A stretch of DNA of 64,000 bases from Cloeon dipterum (GCF_949628265.1 NC_088790.1:21580545-21644544), one strand, 5' to 3'; positions 1 through 11,326 are shown, numbered from the stretch's first letter. The notes: a model not told the origin generated them from the sequence alone. Numbers and translations: made by a program.

Positions 1-415
1 CCTCATTGTTGCAGAACTTCAGGTTTGTGCTTTAATATATATTAAATAATAGATTAGTAATCAATTAATTTCAATCAAAATTTGGAGCTCTAAATTGGTT
101 AAACACAGCACATGAAATTACTCCTACAAATTTGCAACTAGAAAAATGACGATTTATAAAGATTGAAATTAAGTTCTAATAACTTGAAAATTGTGTTCAC
201 AGGTTGGCGTAATGCTTTATGTTGCATACGTCATTACCCACGTGTTGTGGAAGTCGAAATTTGATCCAGATACCTCAGCAATACCTCTGTTAGCTGCTTT
301 GGCCGATTTAGTAGGCGCAGTTTTCCTTGCCTTTGTCTTTAACGTTCTGAACATTACTGGAGCTGAATTTCCTGGCGATGATCTTTCCGGGACCGAAATG
401 CTACTACGACAGTAG
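1..415 (+). CDS. SLC41-family (MgtE-like) Mg2+ transporter, C-terminal two exons (partial)
   Basis: The coding exons are 1-22 (continuing left of the window) and 203-415, joined across a 180 nt intron (gt at 23, ag at 201-202); the stop TAG is at 413-415. The junction reads LIVAELQ|VGVMLYVAYV. It is followed by a segment ending in HVLWKSKFDPDTSAIPLL and a last hydrophobic helix (ALADLVGAVFLAFVF). This is the usual end of the second MgtE domain in animal SLC41A1-3 proteins, where a membrane helix, HxLW, a DPD turn and a T/AALxDLxG helix occur in this order. SLC41 proteins move Mg2+ across the plasma or internal membranes, mainly as Na+/Mg2+ exchangers. Only about 77 residues are visible, so the SLC41 subtype cannot be decided. 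The gene is convergent with the sugar transporter at 766-3524. Confidence 0.85.
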
Positions 416-506
416 CGCACAATTTTTAAATTATATGATAATGTACTCTTAAAACAAAACGAAAGCGCTCTGAGTTTTCGCCATCTCAAAAGAGGTAAAC
501 TAATCA

Positions 507-512
507 AATAAA
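507..512 (+). terminator. Poly(A) signal of SLC41 gene (proximal)
   Basis: An AATAAA hexamer lies 92 nt after the SLC41 stop codon. A second AATAAA occurs at 671-676. Either could define the 3' end; both precede the end of the convergent sugar-transporter gene. Confidence 0.5.
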
Positions 513-670
513 TATGACTCCTTTCCTGCGCATCAGTATCTGAAGAAAGGTGGTTAGGTTATCAATTAACATTTCTGCATTTATTCATATTTAATATTAT
601 TGAGTAGCAATCAATAATTAAATTCTGACAAGGATCTGTTGCAAATAACTGTGTTTTGATGTTAAAAATC

Positions 671-676
671 AATAAA
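671..676 (+). terminator. Poly(A) signal of SLC41 gene (distal)
   Basis: This AATAAA is 255 nt after the SLC41 stop codon. If it is used, cleavage 10-30 nt downstream would place the SLC41 3' end at about 690-705, on top of the opposite-strand signal at 701-706. Confidence 0.45.
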
Positions 677-700
677 CATTTGTTATTTAAAGAATACTTG

Positions 701-706
701 TTTATT
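701..706 (-). terminator. Poly(A) signal of sugar-transporter gene
   Basis: TTTATT on the + strand is AATAAA on the - strand, 60 nt past the sugar-transporter stop codon (766-768). It implies a very short 3' UTR that abuts or overlaps the end of the SLC41 transcript. Confidence 0.5.
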
Positions 707-765
707 TTCTAAAAAATATGTGCTTCACAGTTCATATTGGTTTGTCAAAAATTGAATCATCACAG

Positions 766-3524
766 TTATTTCCTGAAGGAATGTTCAATTTCCAGGAGAG
801 TTTTGCCTTTCGTTTCAGGCAAGAAAAAGTAGACAAAAGTTGTCCCAATAATCGAGATGGTTCCGAAAATGAGAAAGACTAAGCTTTCGCCTAAAAGAGC
901 CAGCATGTATGGGTAGCTCTTTACTACGGTGAAAATGAATATGTAGACGATGCACGTAATGAGACCAGATGCAAGTCCTCTGCATTTTTCAGGCAGCAAC
1001 TCGCCCAGCATTACCCAGGGTATCACAAGGAAACCTTTGAAAATGCGTTAAATTTTAAAACGTTAAGAAAAATTGACTGTTACCAAATGTATTAAAGGCA
1101 ATGAAGCCAGTCATGCAGGTCAGAGAGACGGCAAGCGATGGTGTCTCCTGCAGCTGCATAATGGTGCCCAATGTGATCATGGACACTGACATGCCAACGC
1201 CAGAGATAATTGACACAGGGCGGCGGCCAATTTTGGAGAGAATTACACAGCTCAGGCAAATTACAATGAGCCTGGCCACCCCGATGACCACGGCAGATTG
1301 GTTGCTGGACAATACTCCACTGTCCGCCGACTGGAAGATCTGCACAGCGTAAAAAATTACGGCATTCATGCCGCAAAACTGCTGGAAAAAGAAGAAGACC
1401 AACATGACCAGCAGGGGTCTTCTGGAATGTTTGGAGACGAGAGATTCCCAGGCGGAAGTTGTGTCCGTAGTGTCCTGCGCCCGAAAACTGAGAAGAAAAA
1501 TACAAACATTAAAGCGATGCAAAGACATGCATGGGAATATTAACCAATTACTGTCGTCAGATCTCTTGTTGAGCCAGCGCATGGCTTGGTCAGCTAGTGT
1601 GTGCTTGCCCTTTGCCCTAAGCCAGACCGGGCTCTCAGGCAGGAAATGCATCACCAGGAAGTGCAGAAGCGGGACTGAGGCGCAAGTTGCAGCTACCACG
1701 TTCCACTGCAGGTGCGACGCGCCCATAACGTACACCACCAGCATCCCCATCGAAAATACAAGGCTCGGCGTCGAAGCCAAGTAGTTTCGCAGAATTGGCG
1801 TGGTGATTTCGCTTATATAAACCTGCGAGCGACGACTTTAAAAATAATTATACTTTTGATTTTCCATCATTTCCTACTTGAATCGTGCAGTCGACCATTC
1901 CGCCGCCTAGGCCGGTTAGCAGGCGTCCAGCGTAGAGGGTTAACACGTTTGAGGATAAGGCTATCAGAATCCAGCCGATGAAAGTGGGAACGCACTGCAT
2001 TTGGAGTGTTCGCTTGCGGCCGAATTGGTCCATCAAAAAGCCGACCAAAATGCATCCTAAAGCTGAGCTCAAAGCTGATAAGCTGGCTGAAAATTAAACA
2101 ATACTCAAATGTAACGAGAAAATATTGACCCCAAAAATATAGATTAATATTATGCATCTCTATCAGCACCGACATTCCACAGCGCTGAAATAAAACAAAC
2201 GCAGTACTTCCCGCACGATGCAATGACAAACAAACAAATCAGTTTGTCCGCTACAATTAGCTTGATTGTCAGTGCATTGCAAAAAGAATAGTGGAGCCAG
2301 TAAATATTTATTCTGCTCATTGACTTTCCTGTACCGCTATTTTGTTTACAGCACGTCTTTCAGAGACTTTTCTAGCCCGAGTATCACTAGTTCAGTTTCA
2401 CTTTTGCAACAATTGCGCTCGCACACAATTTAAGGTCAAGACGTGGCTTCCGAGCACACGTTTATCGCTGACTGTGGATGGACTTACTGACCGATAAATA
2501 GACACTTGCTTGTTGTCTTCCGCCATTCATTGCTGCACTTGGCGACCGAGAGATCAATTGATATTGGCCCTGAGTCGCAGCTGTTTGATCGTACTGATAT
2601 GGCAGCCTTATTAACCGGCTTATTACTTTATTGTTCTGTTTTGAAGACGCGACGAGCCCAAAACAGCCGATTGCTCAAGTAAGGTAAAAGATGAAGTGCA
2701 GTGCAGCGCACTCGAGATATCAAGTAAATATTTAAAATTCAAGGCGACACTACATAAATTGATAGGCGTTTTTATATATGGTGATATTTACCGATCCAAG
2801 AAGCTTCATCTTCATCGACTGGCAACCAACTGTCAGGGTGCTGCAGTTGCGGCAGAGCTATGGCCGAGTATCCCAAAATAAGACCATTGCCAAAGGACGA
2901 CAAGTCAGCAAGCAAAACGGTTAGTACCTGTGGAAGAGAGCAAACAAAACTTTTTTCCGGGCAAACAGAGTGTTTACGACTGCTCACTTCTTTTGCAACC
3001 GAGCCTAATTTGTTTTTTCCATCCTGCTCCAATTGCTGTTTAATGGAGATAATTTGCGGCGTCGGACCAGCCGACTGCAGCAAAAGAGCGTTCTTTTCTT
3101 CAACAACCAGCTTTGTTTCTTGAAGACTAGCAGATTGCGATTTTGGAGAAACATGTATATTAATACTTTGTGTTCACGTGATATTTCGCCTGGAGGCAAC
3201 GATTCATTGCCGGAGAACAGGTTTTAAGTGCGGACGTGGAACCGCAAATGTCTGGTTAACGAAGGAGAATATTTGAATATTGATCACATTTCTTTAATTT
3301 GCAAAATTCAACTAACTTTTAGTATGACTCTGAAACAATGTGAAGCGAAACTGCAATTAAATATTAATTTGATTGGCCTGATTTAAAGATAAAAATCTCT
3401 CAGCTGAAGTATCCAACTGCGAGATATATTGAAAAAAAACTAAAAGGTGATGCATTAAAAGATCCACGTCTATTTACATTTAAATAAATTGTTATTCAAC
3501 TCACGAGAATTGATCTTGATCCAT
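766..3524 (-). CDS. Tret1-like: Facilitated trehalose/sugar transporter, Tret1-like (MFS, SLC2/GLUT-related), 484 aa
   Basis: The coding exons, 5' to 3' on the - strand, are 3524-3505, 3126-2988, 2927-2792, 2086-1878, 1822-1545, 1487-1084 and 1034-766. All junctions are AG/GT, phases agree, and the sum is 1455 nt (484 codons plus stop). The start was chosen at 3524: AAAATGG is an ideal context, and the 20 nt coding piece ends in a good gtgagt donor whose phase fits the 3126 acceptor. The protein is a 12-helix major-facilitator sugar porter of the plasma membrane. Visible signatures are DQFGRKR (about residue 119, after TM2), GRLLTGLGGG (about 150), PESPVWL (about 230), QQFCGMNAVIFYAVQIF (TM7, substrate contact) and PETKGK (about 465). 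Insect Tret1 proteins move trehalose or other sugars by facilitated diffusion; the substrate here is inferred from family only. One intron is 705 nt (2087-2791), four are 49-60 nt and the first is 378 nt. The exon 1487 to 1545 junction uses a weaker gttaat donor, chosen because only it preserves the frame. Confidence 0.9.
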
Positions 3525-5309
3525 TTTCCCTAAAAGAAACTGCTTTGCCGCCGAAGAGCAGCGATCTGATGGCGAGCGAGAGCGCGGTTTGAACGGCTCG
3601 TGCAGCGCAACACAGAACGGAGTGGAAGTAAAATGAGCAGCCGCGCCTCAAGCGACGTTTCTGCAGCGTTTGTACCAATCCAGTGAGACACAAACTCGGA
3701 TGCCCTAGTCTTTTCAAGACATGCAAAGTTCAATGCAATTTGGTGGCACGTGTTTGTGGAAGGGAGGGTTGCACGGATCATCTCCCCTGCAAAAGTTCGG
3801 GCAAGGAAAGCCCAATTTTGTTAAGGGTGGTAGGGTAAAATAGACACAAACTTTTTTATCTTCTCCGCTTTCTGGGGCGCATTGTCGTCGCAATAAATTT
3901 GTGCGCATCCAACGCGACTTGCGTTAGTGCGTTTTGGGAACAAGCCAATTCCTACGTTCCGTTGAGGAAGAGTGTTTGACCTTATTTTGCTCAGTATTTT
4001 TTCTCGAACACTTTCGCCTTTTCTTTGTTTTCTTTGTTAAACTATGTCTTCTAAACTGCAATTAAGGTCATTCGTTGAATAAAACTAAAGTGATTTCTTG
4101 ATTTGCTTTTCTTAATTGCACAAACCTAATTTGATGTTCAAAAATTTGCTTCTAGTCGACGTGCTTTGATACAAAATATTCTAAGGGATAATTAAGGAAA
4201 AATACCAATGAATGAAATTCTTTGCAAATACACAAATAATAGAGAACAACATCAAGACTCACTTTGCATTCATATTATAACGCTGGCTTAAGACAAAGTT
4301 TGATTGTTCTTGACACAGTTGGTTTGTTTATCTAAATATTACAACATTGTACCAAAGATAAACGCAAATAAAGTACAATTCCAATCACAATATTTACATA
4401 CACTTCTTTACTCATATATATTATTCTGAGCACTAGGTCAGTTTTTTACTAATTCGAAAGTGAAAACCGTGACACATTTATCTATTAAATAATTAGAATT
4501 CCTCCCAATTTTGGATGACCAGTGGTGTAGGAAGTCACAACACTATGGGTTAATTTAAGAGGGCATAATCAGTTAGATAGCCATGAAATTGGCCCTGCAT
4601 TTTTATCCATAGCTACATTAGGGAATGTTTTTTTCAACAAACATGTCATTTCTATGAATCACAATGCTCAAAAACTGTTCAATGTAATTATGCAACCTTT
4701 TTGTTGTGCGCGTTGAGCAGGTTGCATAGATATACGCAGATCTATTTTAAATTTTTAAATGCAACGCTCCCTGACGTAAATATTAAAAAAAAATAGTAGA
4801 ACTTATACTTCCAAGCTCTATGCGGAGATTGAAATCATTACTGTTTGTGAATCATCATCACTTAAGTGAATCATCAGTCTTTTTCTCGCATTATTTGACG
4901 TTTCTATCAATAAGCAGACGAATTTCTGGCAGTTAGCAACATTACAAAATAATATTAAAATTGGGATCACGATTTTAGAGTTCAAAGAAGGATTTTTATC
5001 CTGAGCCTGACAAATTATCAATTATTCTTTCATTACAAATATAATTAATGAAAAAACTCTGATCATATATTTAAATATAAATCGCGCCGCATTTTAAATT
5101 GCAAATATTTTAAATCATGCAAGGACTTTAAATTGTATAATCCTACCAGATTAAAGTGAATGATAGGGGTCTTTATATTACAAGTCGAAATAAATTAGTC
5201 CCAAAAGTGCTTCACCGCGACGGCAATATCATGTAATGAGGTAAGCCCGCCGACACTCCCCTGCTCACAGATCCGTGATTGGCCAACAACACTCGAAAGA
5301 TCCTAAGAA
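3525..5309. other. Divergent intergenic region between sugar transporter and HAL
   Basis: No gene was found here. The part next to the transporter start (about 3525-3900) is relatively GC-rich and should hold that gene's 5' UTR and promoter. From 4000 to 5200 it is AT-rich with no convincing open frame. HAL starts on the opposite strand, so the two genes are head-to-head and share this interval for their promoters. Confidence 0.5.
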
Positions 5310-5400
5310 ATGCAACTTTTACGAGCACTTAACACCAAAGGAGCTGACAGGGGCTGGTTTCCCGTGCGGCTTTTTGGTTGGCTCCAGTCGTTAAGTCAGC

Positions 5401-5445
5401 TTTTATATTCGTTCTTGACCTTTGCCGCGAGCTGTGTCGTCAGGG
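5401..5445 (+). promoter_or_regulatory. Possible HAL core promoter (TATA-like plus initiator-like)
   Basis: TTTTATATTC at 5401-5410 is followed about 30 nt later by GTCAGG (5439-5444), a loose match to an arthropod TCAGT-type initiator. If it is used, transcription starts downstream of the ATG at 5310, and the protein begins at the ATG at 5532, which matches the length of known histidases. The call is weak and needs 5' end mapping. Confidence 0.25.
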
Positions 5446-5531
5446 TCAGGTGGCTGTCGCAATACCTGCTGGTGGACACCACAGGCTCGAGCAGTATTGT
5501 GCGCCACAAGTCGACCAGCAGCAGCGGTAAC

Positions 5532-8500
5532 ATGAAGGTGTCAGCCAGGGTGCGCGGAGAGTGGCTTCAGATCCCTTGCAAGGATGGTAATAGAAAGCAC
5601 TGACATATTAATCTTCCTTGTTTCCAGTGAATTTTGTACCGGACCAGATATTTTTAATCATTTTTAATTGGCAATTTTTTACACAATTTTTTAAAAAAGG
5701 TTAGACGCGTATGTAAAAATTATTCAATTTAATATTAATGGTGTTTTGAACAATTATTCAGCAAATCATTCCATCATTTTGTAAGGAACATTGATATATA
5801 TTACATTAAAAATAATATACTTTTTACTTTTACTTCATGGAAACTGTAAATACGCATCAGTATTTAATTATGAAAACTCCTTTTCAAATATATCTCTTGG
5901 ATCCTTATTTATGTTAAATTAATTCATTTAAATATCAAGCCCATTATTTGATAAATTCTAGTTCTAGATTAAATTTTGTACATTTTTGTGCAACTGATTT
6001 CCTTGCACACTGAAATCAACTCTCCATAGAAAATTTGTAGAAGAGCTGCCCTGTGCAGCCCAAAGAACAAGCTTATATTATTTCCGAACTGGATGGACTA
6101 GAATGATTTTTCAATAGATTAAATTTCAAGTTTAACAATTTACTAAGATATTTTAAATCATTGGATTCGTCGGCACCTGCGCATAGAAAAATTCTGAATT
6201 TTCAAACCTAGCAAACATTATGTAATGTATTTTAACCACTTCTGAAGTCCAGAATTAATTAATTAAAGACGTATATAAGGATATACCCCTTCCAAAGAAG
6301 CGGTTTATAAATAGTTTAGAAATCTATAAAGACAATATTTTATCAGTGAAATGAATTGCGCACCGCAGCCTTGGTGAGTTAAAGACCCTGTTTTCAATGC
6401 CCGACTGAAAAGATTTATGCCATCATAAAATTGCACTTCTCATACGTAAGAAGCAGGTTTTTCATTTCATTGCGCATCAAGCAAAATGGCACTACTTGTT
6501 GTTTATCACTTAAAAATTGTCATTTATTACCATAAAAGCCGCGCCACATAATGCCCGCAGAAAGGCCCAATCGTAAATTAATCCTGACCCTTGACACCCG
6601 CTATTCCTTCCAAATCTAAAAAGCGATAAAAAAACTAGTTGTAGTTATTATAAGGTTTTCCCATTTTTTTAAGCGCAGATAAAATTGTTTGGATTATCAG
6701 GAAAAGTGAACATCAACTGGTTAGGAGGAGAAGCGATCCGCCGCTTCCACAAACTGCAGGGACCAGACTCTAGTCTCAAAATAGGAGAGGAGCAAATCCA
6801 AGAGATCCGCAAGACGAAGGGCGGTGCCATTTTGGACCCTGATGACCTGGTTAAAGATGTTCTCGACGACAATGACTTCGTTTCTATCAGTAGGCTATTT
6901 ACAATTTAAATAATTAGGCTTTTATATGAATTTCTTAGTTCTAGATAACATATTTTAAGTCGAATCAGTCGAGAGCAAAGCTATAATATTGATTAAACGT
7001 TTTAGTTCTGTCATCTGATCGGACCCGGCAGATTTCTAACAACCCAGAAACTACAGTCAATTTGGAGGAGTACACGACTATGTGAGCTTTGTAAAATAAT
7101 TCGCTTGTTTTCTCCGAAACGTAATTTTTTGTTACCCTTTTTTTAATCAGGAATGGAAAATACGAGCCTCCAGAAGAGGTAAACCGTTTAAAAAGAGTAT
7201 AAAATATTTTTTTTACTAAAAGCAAATCCGCAGTATATCTTCCTTGATGGAAACACCTTGTCTACGGACGATTTGGTGCAGCTGGGAAAAAGTCGCTATA
7301 AGATCAAGCTGACAAATGAAGCCGAGCAGAATGTGACCAAGTCGCGCAACCTGATTGATAAGATTCTGCAAGAAAACAAGGGTACGCCTACCTTCTACAT
7401 TTCAAATTTTTGCGAAATGATAATTGGTGATAAAAAATTTAACTATATAGTTAAAGCCTCTAATTTGCGGCAACTTGGGATTTCTGATTTATATAATAAC
7501 GTAAAAATGTGAAAACTTGTATAATTAATCCGTAACAAGATGACACAATCCACAATCCTCAGTGTAATTAGCTACTTTATGCCTGCAGTGGTTTACGGGA
7601 TCACAACTGGCTTTGGAAATTTCGCGAGGACGACCATTCCAATCGACAAACTCGAGTAAGATTTCCTAGCATTTAATCAGGCTAATTAACATTCGCCCAA
7701 CACAGGGAGCTGCAGTACAACCTAATCAGGTCGCATGCCGCCGGCGTGGGCCGCCCCCTGTCCCCGGAGAAGACGCGGATGCTGCTGGCCCTGAGGATCA
7801 ACGTGCTGGCCAAAGGGTACAGCGGCATATCGCTCGCCACCCTGAAGCACATCATCGAGGCCTTCAACGGTGAGAACATTTGACATCATTCAGCAGCGGA
7901 TCAAAATGAAAAACCTGTGACATGTTGCAGCGTCGTGTCTATCACTCGTGCCTGAGCAAGGGTCTGTGGGTGCCAGTGGTGATTTGGCGCCGCTAGCGCA
8001 CCTGGCTTTGGGCTTGATCGGCGAGGGAAAAATGTGGAGCCCAGAAACCGGATGGGGAGAGGCTAAATACGTAAGCCCCTTTTGAGGATCTTTCATGGAA
8101 ACATATTTACAAAATTTCTTTCCTTTTTGTGCTGTAGATTCTATGATTGCGTTGAAGTTTGGTAAAATTTAAAAAATCAATTTAATCGTAACCCTTAACC
8201 CCTGTCATTCAAAGAGGGAAAGTTTGGTTATCATTGAAAATATAGATATGGGGGACTCACGCTTTCCGATCACTCTCACTTCTCGCTCTGATGGGAAGAT
8301 TCAATGTTCATCCCTATCCTAGCGAGAAGTGTGAGTTGGGCGAAAATGGCGAGTCTGCCATACCTGCGTGGAAAGCAGGCTTTTGAAAATAGGTTGTCAT
8401 TTTTTCTTCAAATTATTCTGAGTGTTTTAAATAAAAACGGTGAGCTTGACGAGGCTTTAGAGGCTTAGTTAGTCTTTGATGACAAATTTTGTGTACATAC

Positions 8501-11085
8501 AGCATAACAGCAAAACCTTTTTTTGCCTAACAAATTTTTTGTCCAAATGACAGATTTGCAAACGCCCGCTGCGACTGCTTAATTTAATATGCGTGTAATG
8601 TTAAATAATGCACACAAATATACCCTAAACAGCATGCACGAACCAAACCAAATAAAAATAAACTGGATTATCTACCTTTGTCTTGAACTTAAAGGTGTTG
8701 GAAAGCCATGAGCTGAGTCCGATCAGGTTGAGTGCCAAAGAGGGCATCGCGTTGATCAACGGCACTCAGCTGATCACGTCCCTGGGCGCAGAGGCTGTCG
8801 AGCGGTCCAATCTGATTGCAAGACAGGCGGACGTGGTGGCCGCCCTGACCCTGGAGGTGCTCAAGGGCACGTCCAGGGCGTTCGACTCGGACGTGCAGAT
8901 GATCCGGCCGCACAAGGGCCAGATTGCGGTGGCAAAGCGGCTCAGGGCACTGCTGCACTCGGACACGTACCCTTCGCAAATTGCAGGTTGGTACACACAT
9001 ACATGTGTATGTATGTACATAATGTATCAAACACACTTAAAGCACAAGAAGGTCCGTGAAATCTTTGTCGCTTCTGTTGGTTTTAGATTATAAGAAGCAA
9101 TTGATTCATTATCACTCACATTTCACGCAGTTTTCTTCTTGATCGAATGTAATGTGAACTTTGCACTGCATAATATAATTATTTACATATTATGTAGTTC
9201 ACTATAGCAACAAGACACAGGACAGAGACAAGACAACTCGAGCACTGACAATGACAATCAGAAAAAGGAAAAGAACTGCGAGAACCAGCAACGGGCGACT
9301 GACCGCGAGAAATAATATTATTGGCGTGGGTGGGGGAGGAATGAACTCTGAAACTAATCAGGGACGGGAATAATGGAACAAAAAAAACAAGATCGAACAA
9401 GATTCATGGTCCAAAGATCAAAGAAACTCTTGGGAAATGATTTATTTTGCTAGGGGTTTTAAGCTATGAGCTATATTATAATATATGGTTTAAAGTATAT
9501 AATGTATGTGTGTATTGTATATTTAATGCGAAAAATTATGAAATGATGGATACAAATTGTGTTCGTATAATTACTTCAATTTTTAATTACTTACGCGTTA
9601 ATTAAAAATAAGAGCAATCAAAAACAGTACTGAGATAATTTGTTGCTCAACTCTTAATAAATTATGACTTCTTGATTCTAAATTGGCTAATTAAGAAAAT
9701 ATACACATAAATGCTGCGAGACAGAAAAGAATTAATAAAGAAAAATAATTAACTGTGTAAAATAGACACCGTGGTTAAAAAAAACCATGAACGTAAAATT
9801 AAGAAATAATTTATTCTGAATTTCAACTGCAGGTGCAAATTATTTCAACCCATTATTAGCAAACTTAATGAACACTTGCGGACACAGTCTATATATTAAT
9901 ATCTTTTCTGTCATTTTAAATTAATTTCAGAGAGCCACCGTTTCTGCAACAGGGTGCAAGATGCGTACACCCTGAGATGTTGCCCTCAGGTGCACGGAAT
10001 CGCCCATGACACGATAGAATTCGTGCACTCGGTGATCACCACAGAAATGAACAGTGCCACCGACAATCCAGTATGTTTAGTGTTGAACAAAGGACGAACG
10101 GGAAATTAAGAGAAATTGTTTTTAGATCGTTTTTGCAAATCGAGGGGAAATTATTTCCGCCGGCAATTTCCACGGAGAATATCCCGCAAAGGTTCTTGAC
10201 TTCCTCGCAATTGCGGTTCATGAGCTGGCTTCAATGAGCGAAAGGAGAATCGAGCGCCTCGTTAATCCAGGTGAAAATTTTAATTTCAATCACAGTTAAA
10301 TATGAACAATTAATTTTTAGCACTGAGTGAGCTTCCGGCGTTTTTGGTGAAAGACGGAGGTTTGAACTCGGGTTTCATGCTCGCTCACTGCACTGCAGCT
10401 TCTCTGGGTAAGTGCTAAATAATAAGAGAACACACTGGCTAATTATAAAATAAATTTCAGTGTCTGAGAACAAGGTTCTGTGTCATCCGTCTTCTGTAGA
10501 CTCGCTGAGCACCAGTGCTGGCACCGAAGATCACGTCTCAATGGGATGTTTTGCAGCCAGGAAATCGCTCTCCGTAATGCGTAATTTAATGAAGCGATAA
10601 ATTCGTAATTAATTTTCTCAGGTGGTCGAGAATGTTGAGCAAGTGATCGCCATTGAGCTCCTGGCCGCCTGTCAGGCCATTGAGTTCTTGCGTCCATTGA
10701 AAACAACAGTGCCATTGGAGGAAGTGTACAAAGTGGTTCGCTCTGTTGTCAGGTGAGTAAATAGTTGTTTTTAATCAATAAAACTTTATACATAATTTTA
10801 TTAAAGACCTTGGGACAAGGATCGCTTTATGGCTCCTGATATTGAAGCTGTAGTAGCCCTGCTGCGGTCTGGAAAGATTTGGAATGTTGTTCGTCACCAC
10901 GTCGACTTCTACCATGCTCCTCAGGTGAGTTAAAAAATTGCAGAAAAAAAACAGATTTTCATATTGAATTTCAGGAAATCGAAACTCGCGTCTTCAGCCC
11001 AACGGCCATAATGGTTGGAGGACAGAGAGAAAAGGCAAGAGTGCGACCAGGATCGGCCAAAAAGAGGAAGGCTAACGACCAATGA
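5532..11085 (+). CDS. HAL: Histidine ammonia-lyase (histidase, EC 4.3.1.3), 676 aa, 16 exons
   Basis: The exons are 5532-5586, 6674-6889, 7006-7081, 7151-7178, 7234-7381, 7589-7655, 7706-7869, 7931-8070, 8695-8986, 9931-10070, 10126-10270, 10321-10407, 10461-10573, 10622-10752, 10807-10924 and 10975-11085. Together they give 2031 nt (676 aa plus stop) with all phases consistent. The enzyme deaminates L-histidine to trans-urocanate and ammonia, the first step of histidine breakdown in the cytosol, as a homotetramer. The self-cyclising Ala-Ser-Gly triad that forms the MIO electrophile is residues 266-268 (7972-7980) within [14 protein letters not shown]. The catalytic-loop Tyr is about residue 177 in [35 protein letters not shown] and [10 protein letters not shown] mark it as HAL rather than PAL/TAL. 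The N-terminal [14 protein letters not shown] matches the start of vertebrate HAL. An in-frame ATG at 5310 would add 74 residues. Residues 91-125 (exons 3-4) differ from vertebrate HAL, and the tail ends in a basic KKRKANDQ. Confidence 0.97.
7972..7980 (+). other. HAL: MIO prosthetic-group triad codons (Ala-Ser-Gly) of HAL
   Basis: GCC AGT GGT encodes the ASG tripeptide. In the HAL/PAL/TAL family it cyclises and dehydrates without any other enzyme to 4-methylidene-imidazole-5-one, the electrophile of the reaction. The triad is intact, so the gene should encode an active enzyme. Confidence 0.93.
8247..8362. ncRNA. Long imperfect hairpin in HAL intron 8 (possible pre-miRNA or MITE)
   Basis: The two arms of this 116 nt segment pair over almost their whole length. 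TATGGGGGACTC (8247-8258) pairs with GAGTCTGCCATA (8351-8362) at 10 of 12 positions. ACTCTCACTTCTCGCT (8272-8287) pairs with AGCGAGAAGTGTGAGT (8321-8336) with one mismatch. GATGGGA (8290-8296) pairs with TCCCTATC (8311-8318) with one bulge. The middle section has mismatches, and the apical loop is about 14 nt. Length, bulges and loop fit an intronic microRNA precursor. A small terminal-inverted-repeat element flanked by TA is the alternative. I do not recognise a known conserved microRNA seed. Confidence 0.4.
8987..9930 (+). other. HAL intron 9, no gene seen
   Basis: This is an AT-rich intron of 944 nt. It holds only short chance frames and a short TA/TG-rich patch at about 8994-9030 and 9470-9530. 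Confidence 0.6.
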
Positions 11086-11214
11086 TTTATTAATCCAAGA
11101 TTTTAACTCGTTGATATTTTAAAAGTTTATATTTCTAACCACGGTGTTGGACTTTTTGTTTTTTCGTTTTCATATTTTTATTATCTTTGTGTGTATCGAT
11201 CTTTTTATCATGTT

Positions 11215-11326
11215 ATTAAAACTTTTATACAATTTTGTAATGGATTTTTGTTGATTTTAAAGGTTTTTCCCATTACGTAAGTAGGAAAAAGTTTTTTTAT
11301 TTGGCTATATATAATTATTTAATAAA
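11215..11326 (+). terminator. Poly(A) signals of HAL
   Basis: ATTAAA at 11215-11220 (130 nt after the HAL stop) and AATAAA at 11321-11326 are the likely cleavage signals. They imply a short 3' UTR of roughly 150-260 nt that ends about 300 nt before the FGD promoter. Confidence 0.45.

Noticed and set aside
1092..1505. 137-codon frame overlapping the sugar transporter
   Set aside because: It is out of frame with the exon 1084-1487, which carries the conserved QQFCGMN motif; no independent support.
7931..8070. Phenylalanine/tyrosine ammonia-lyase instead of histidase
   Set aside because: The MIO triad is shared, but [11 protein letters not shown], the VRGEW N-terminus and near-identity to animal HAL along the whole length identify histidase.
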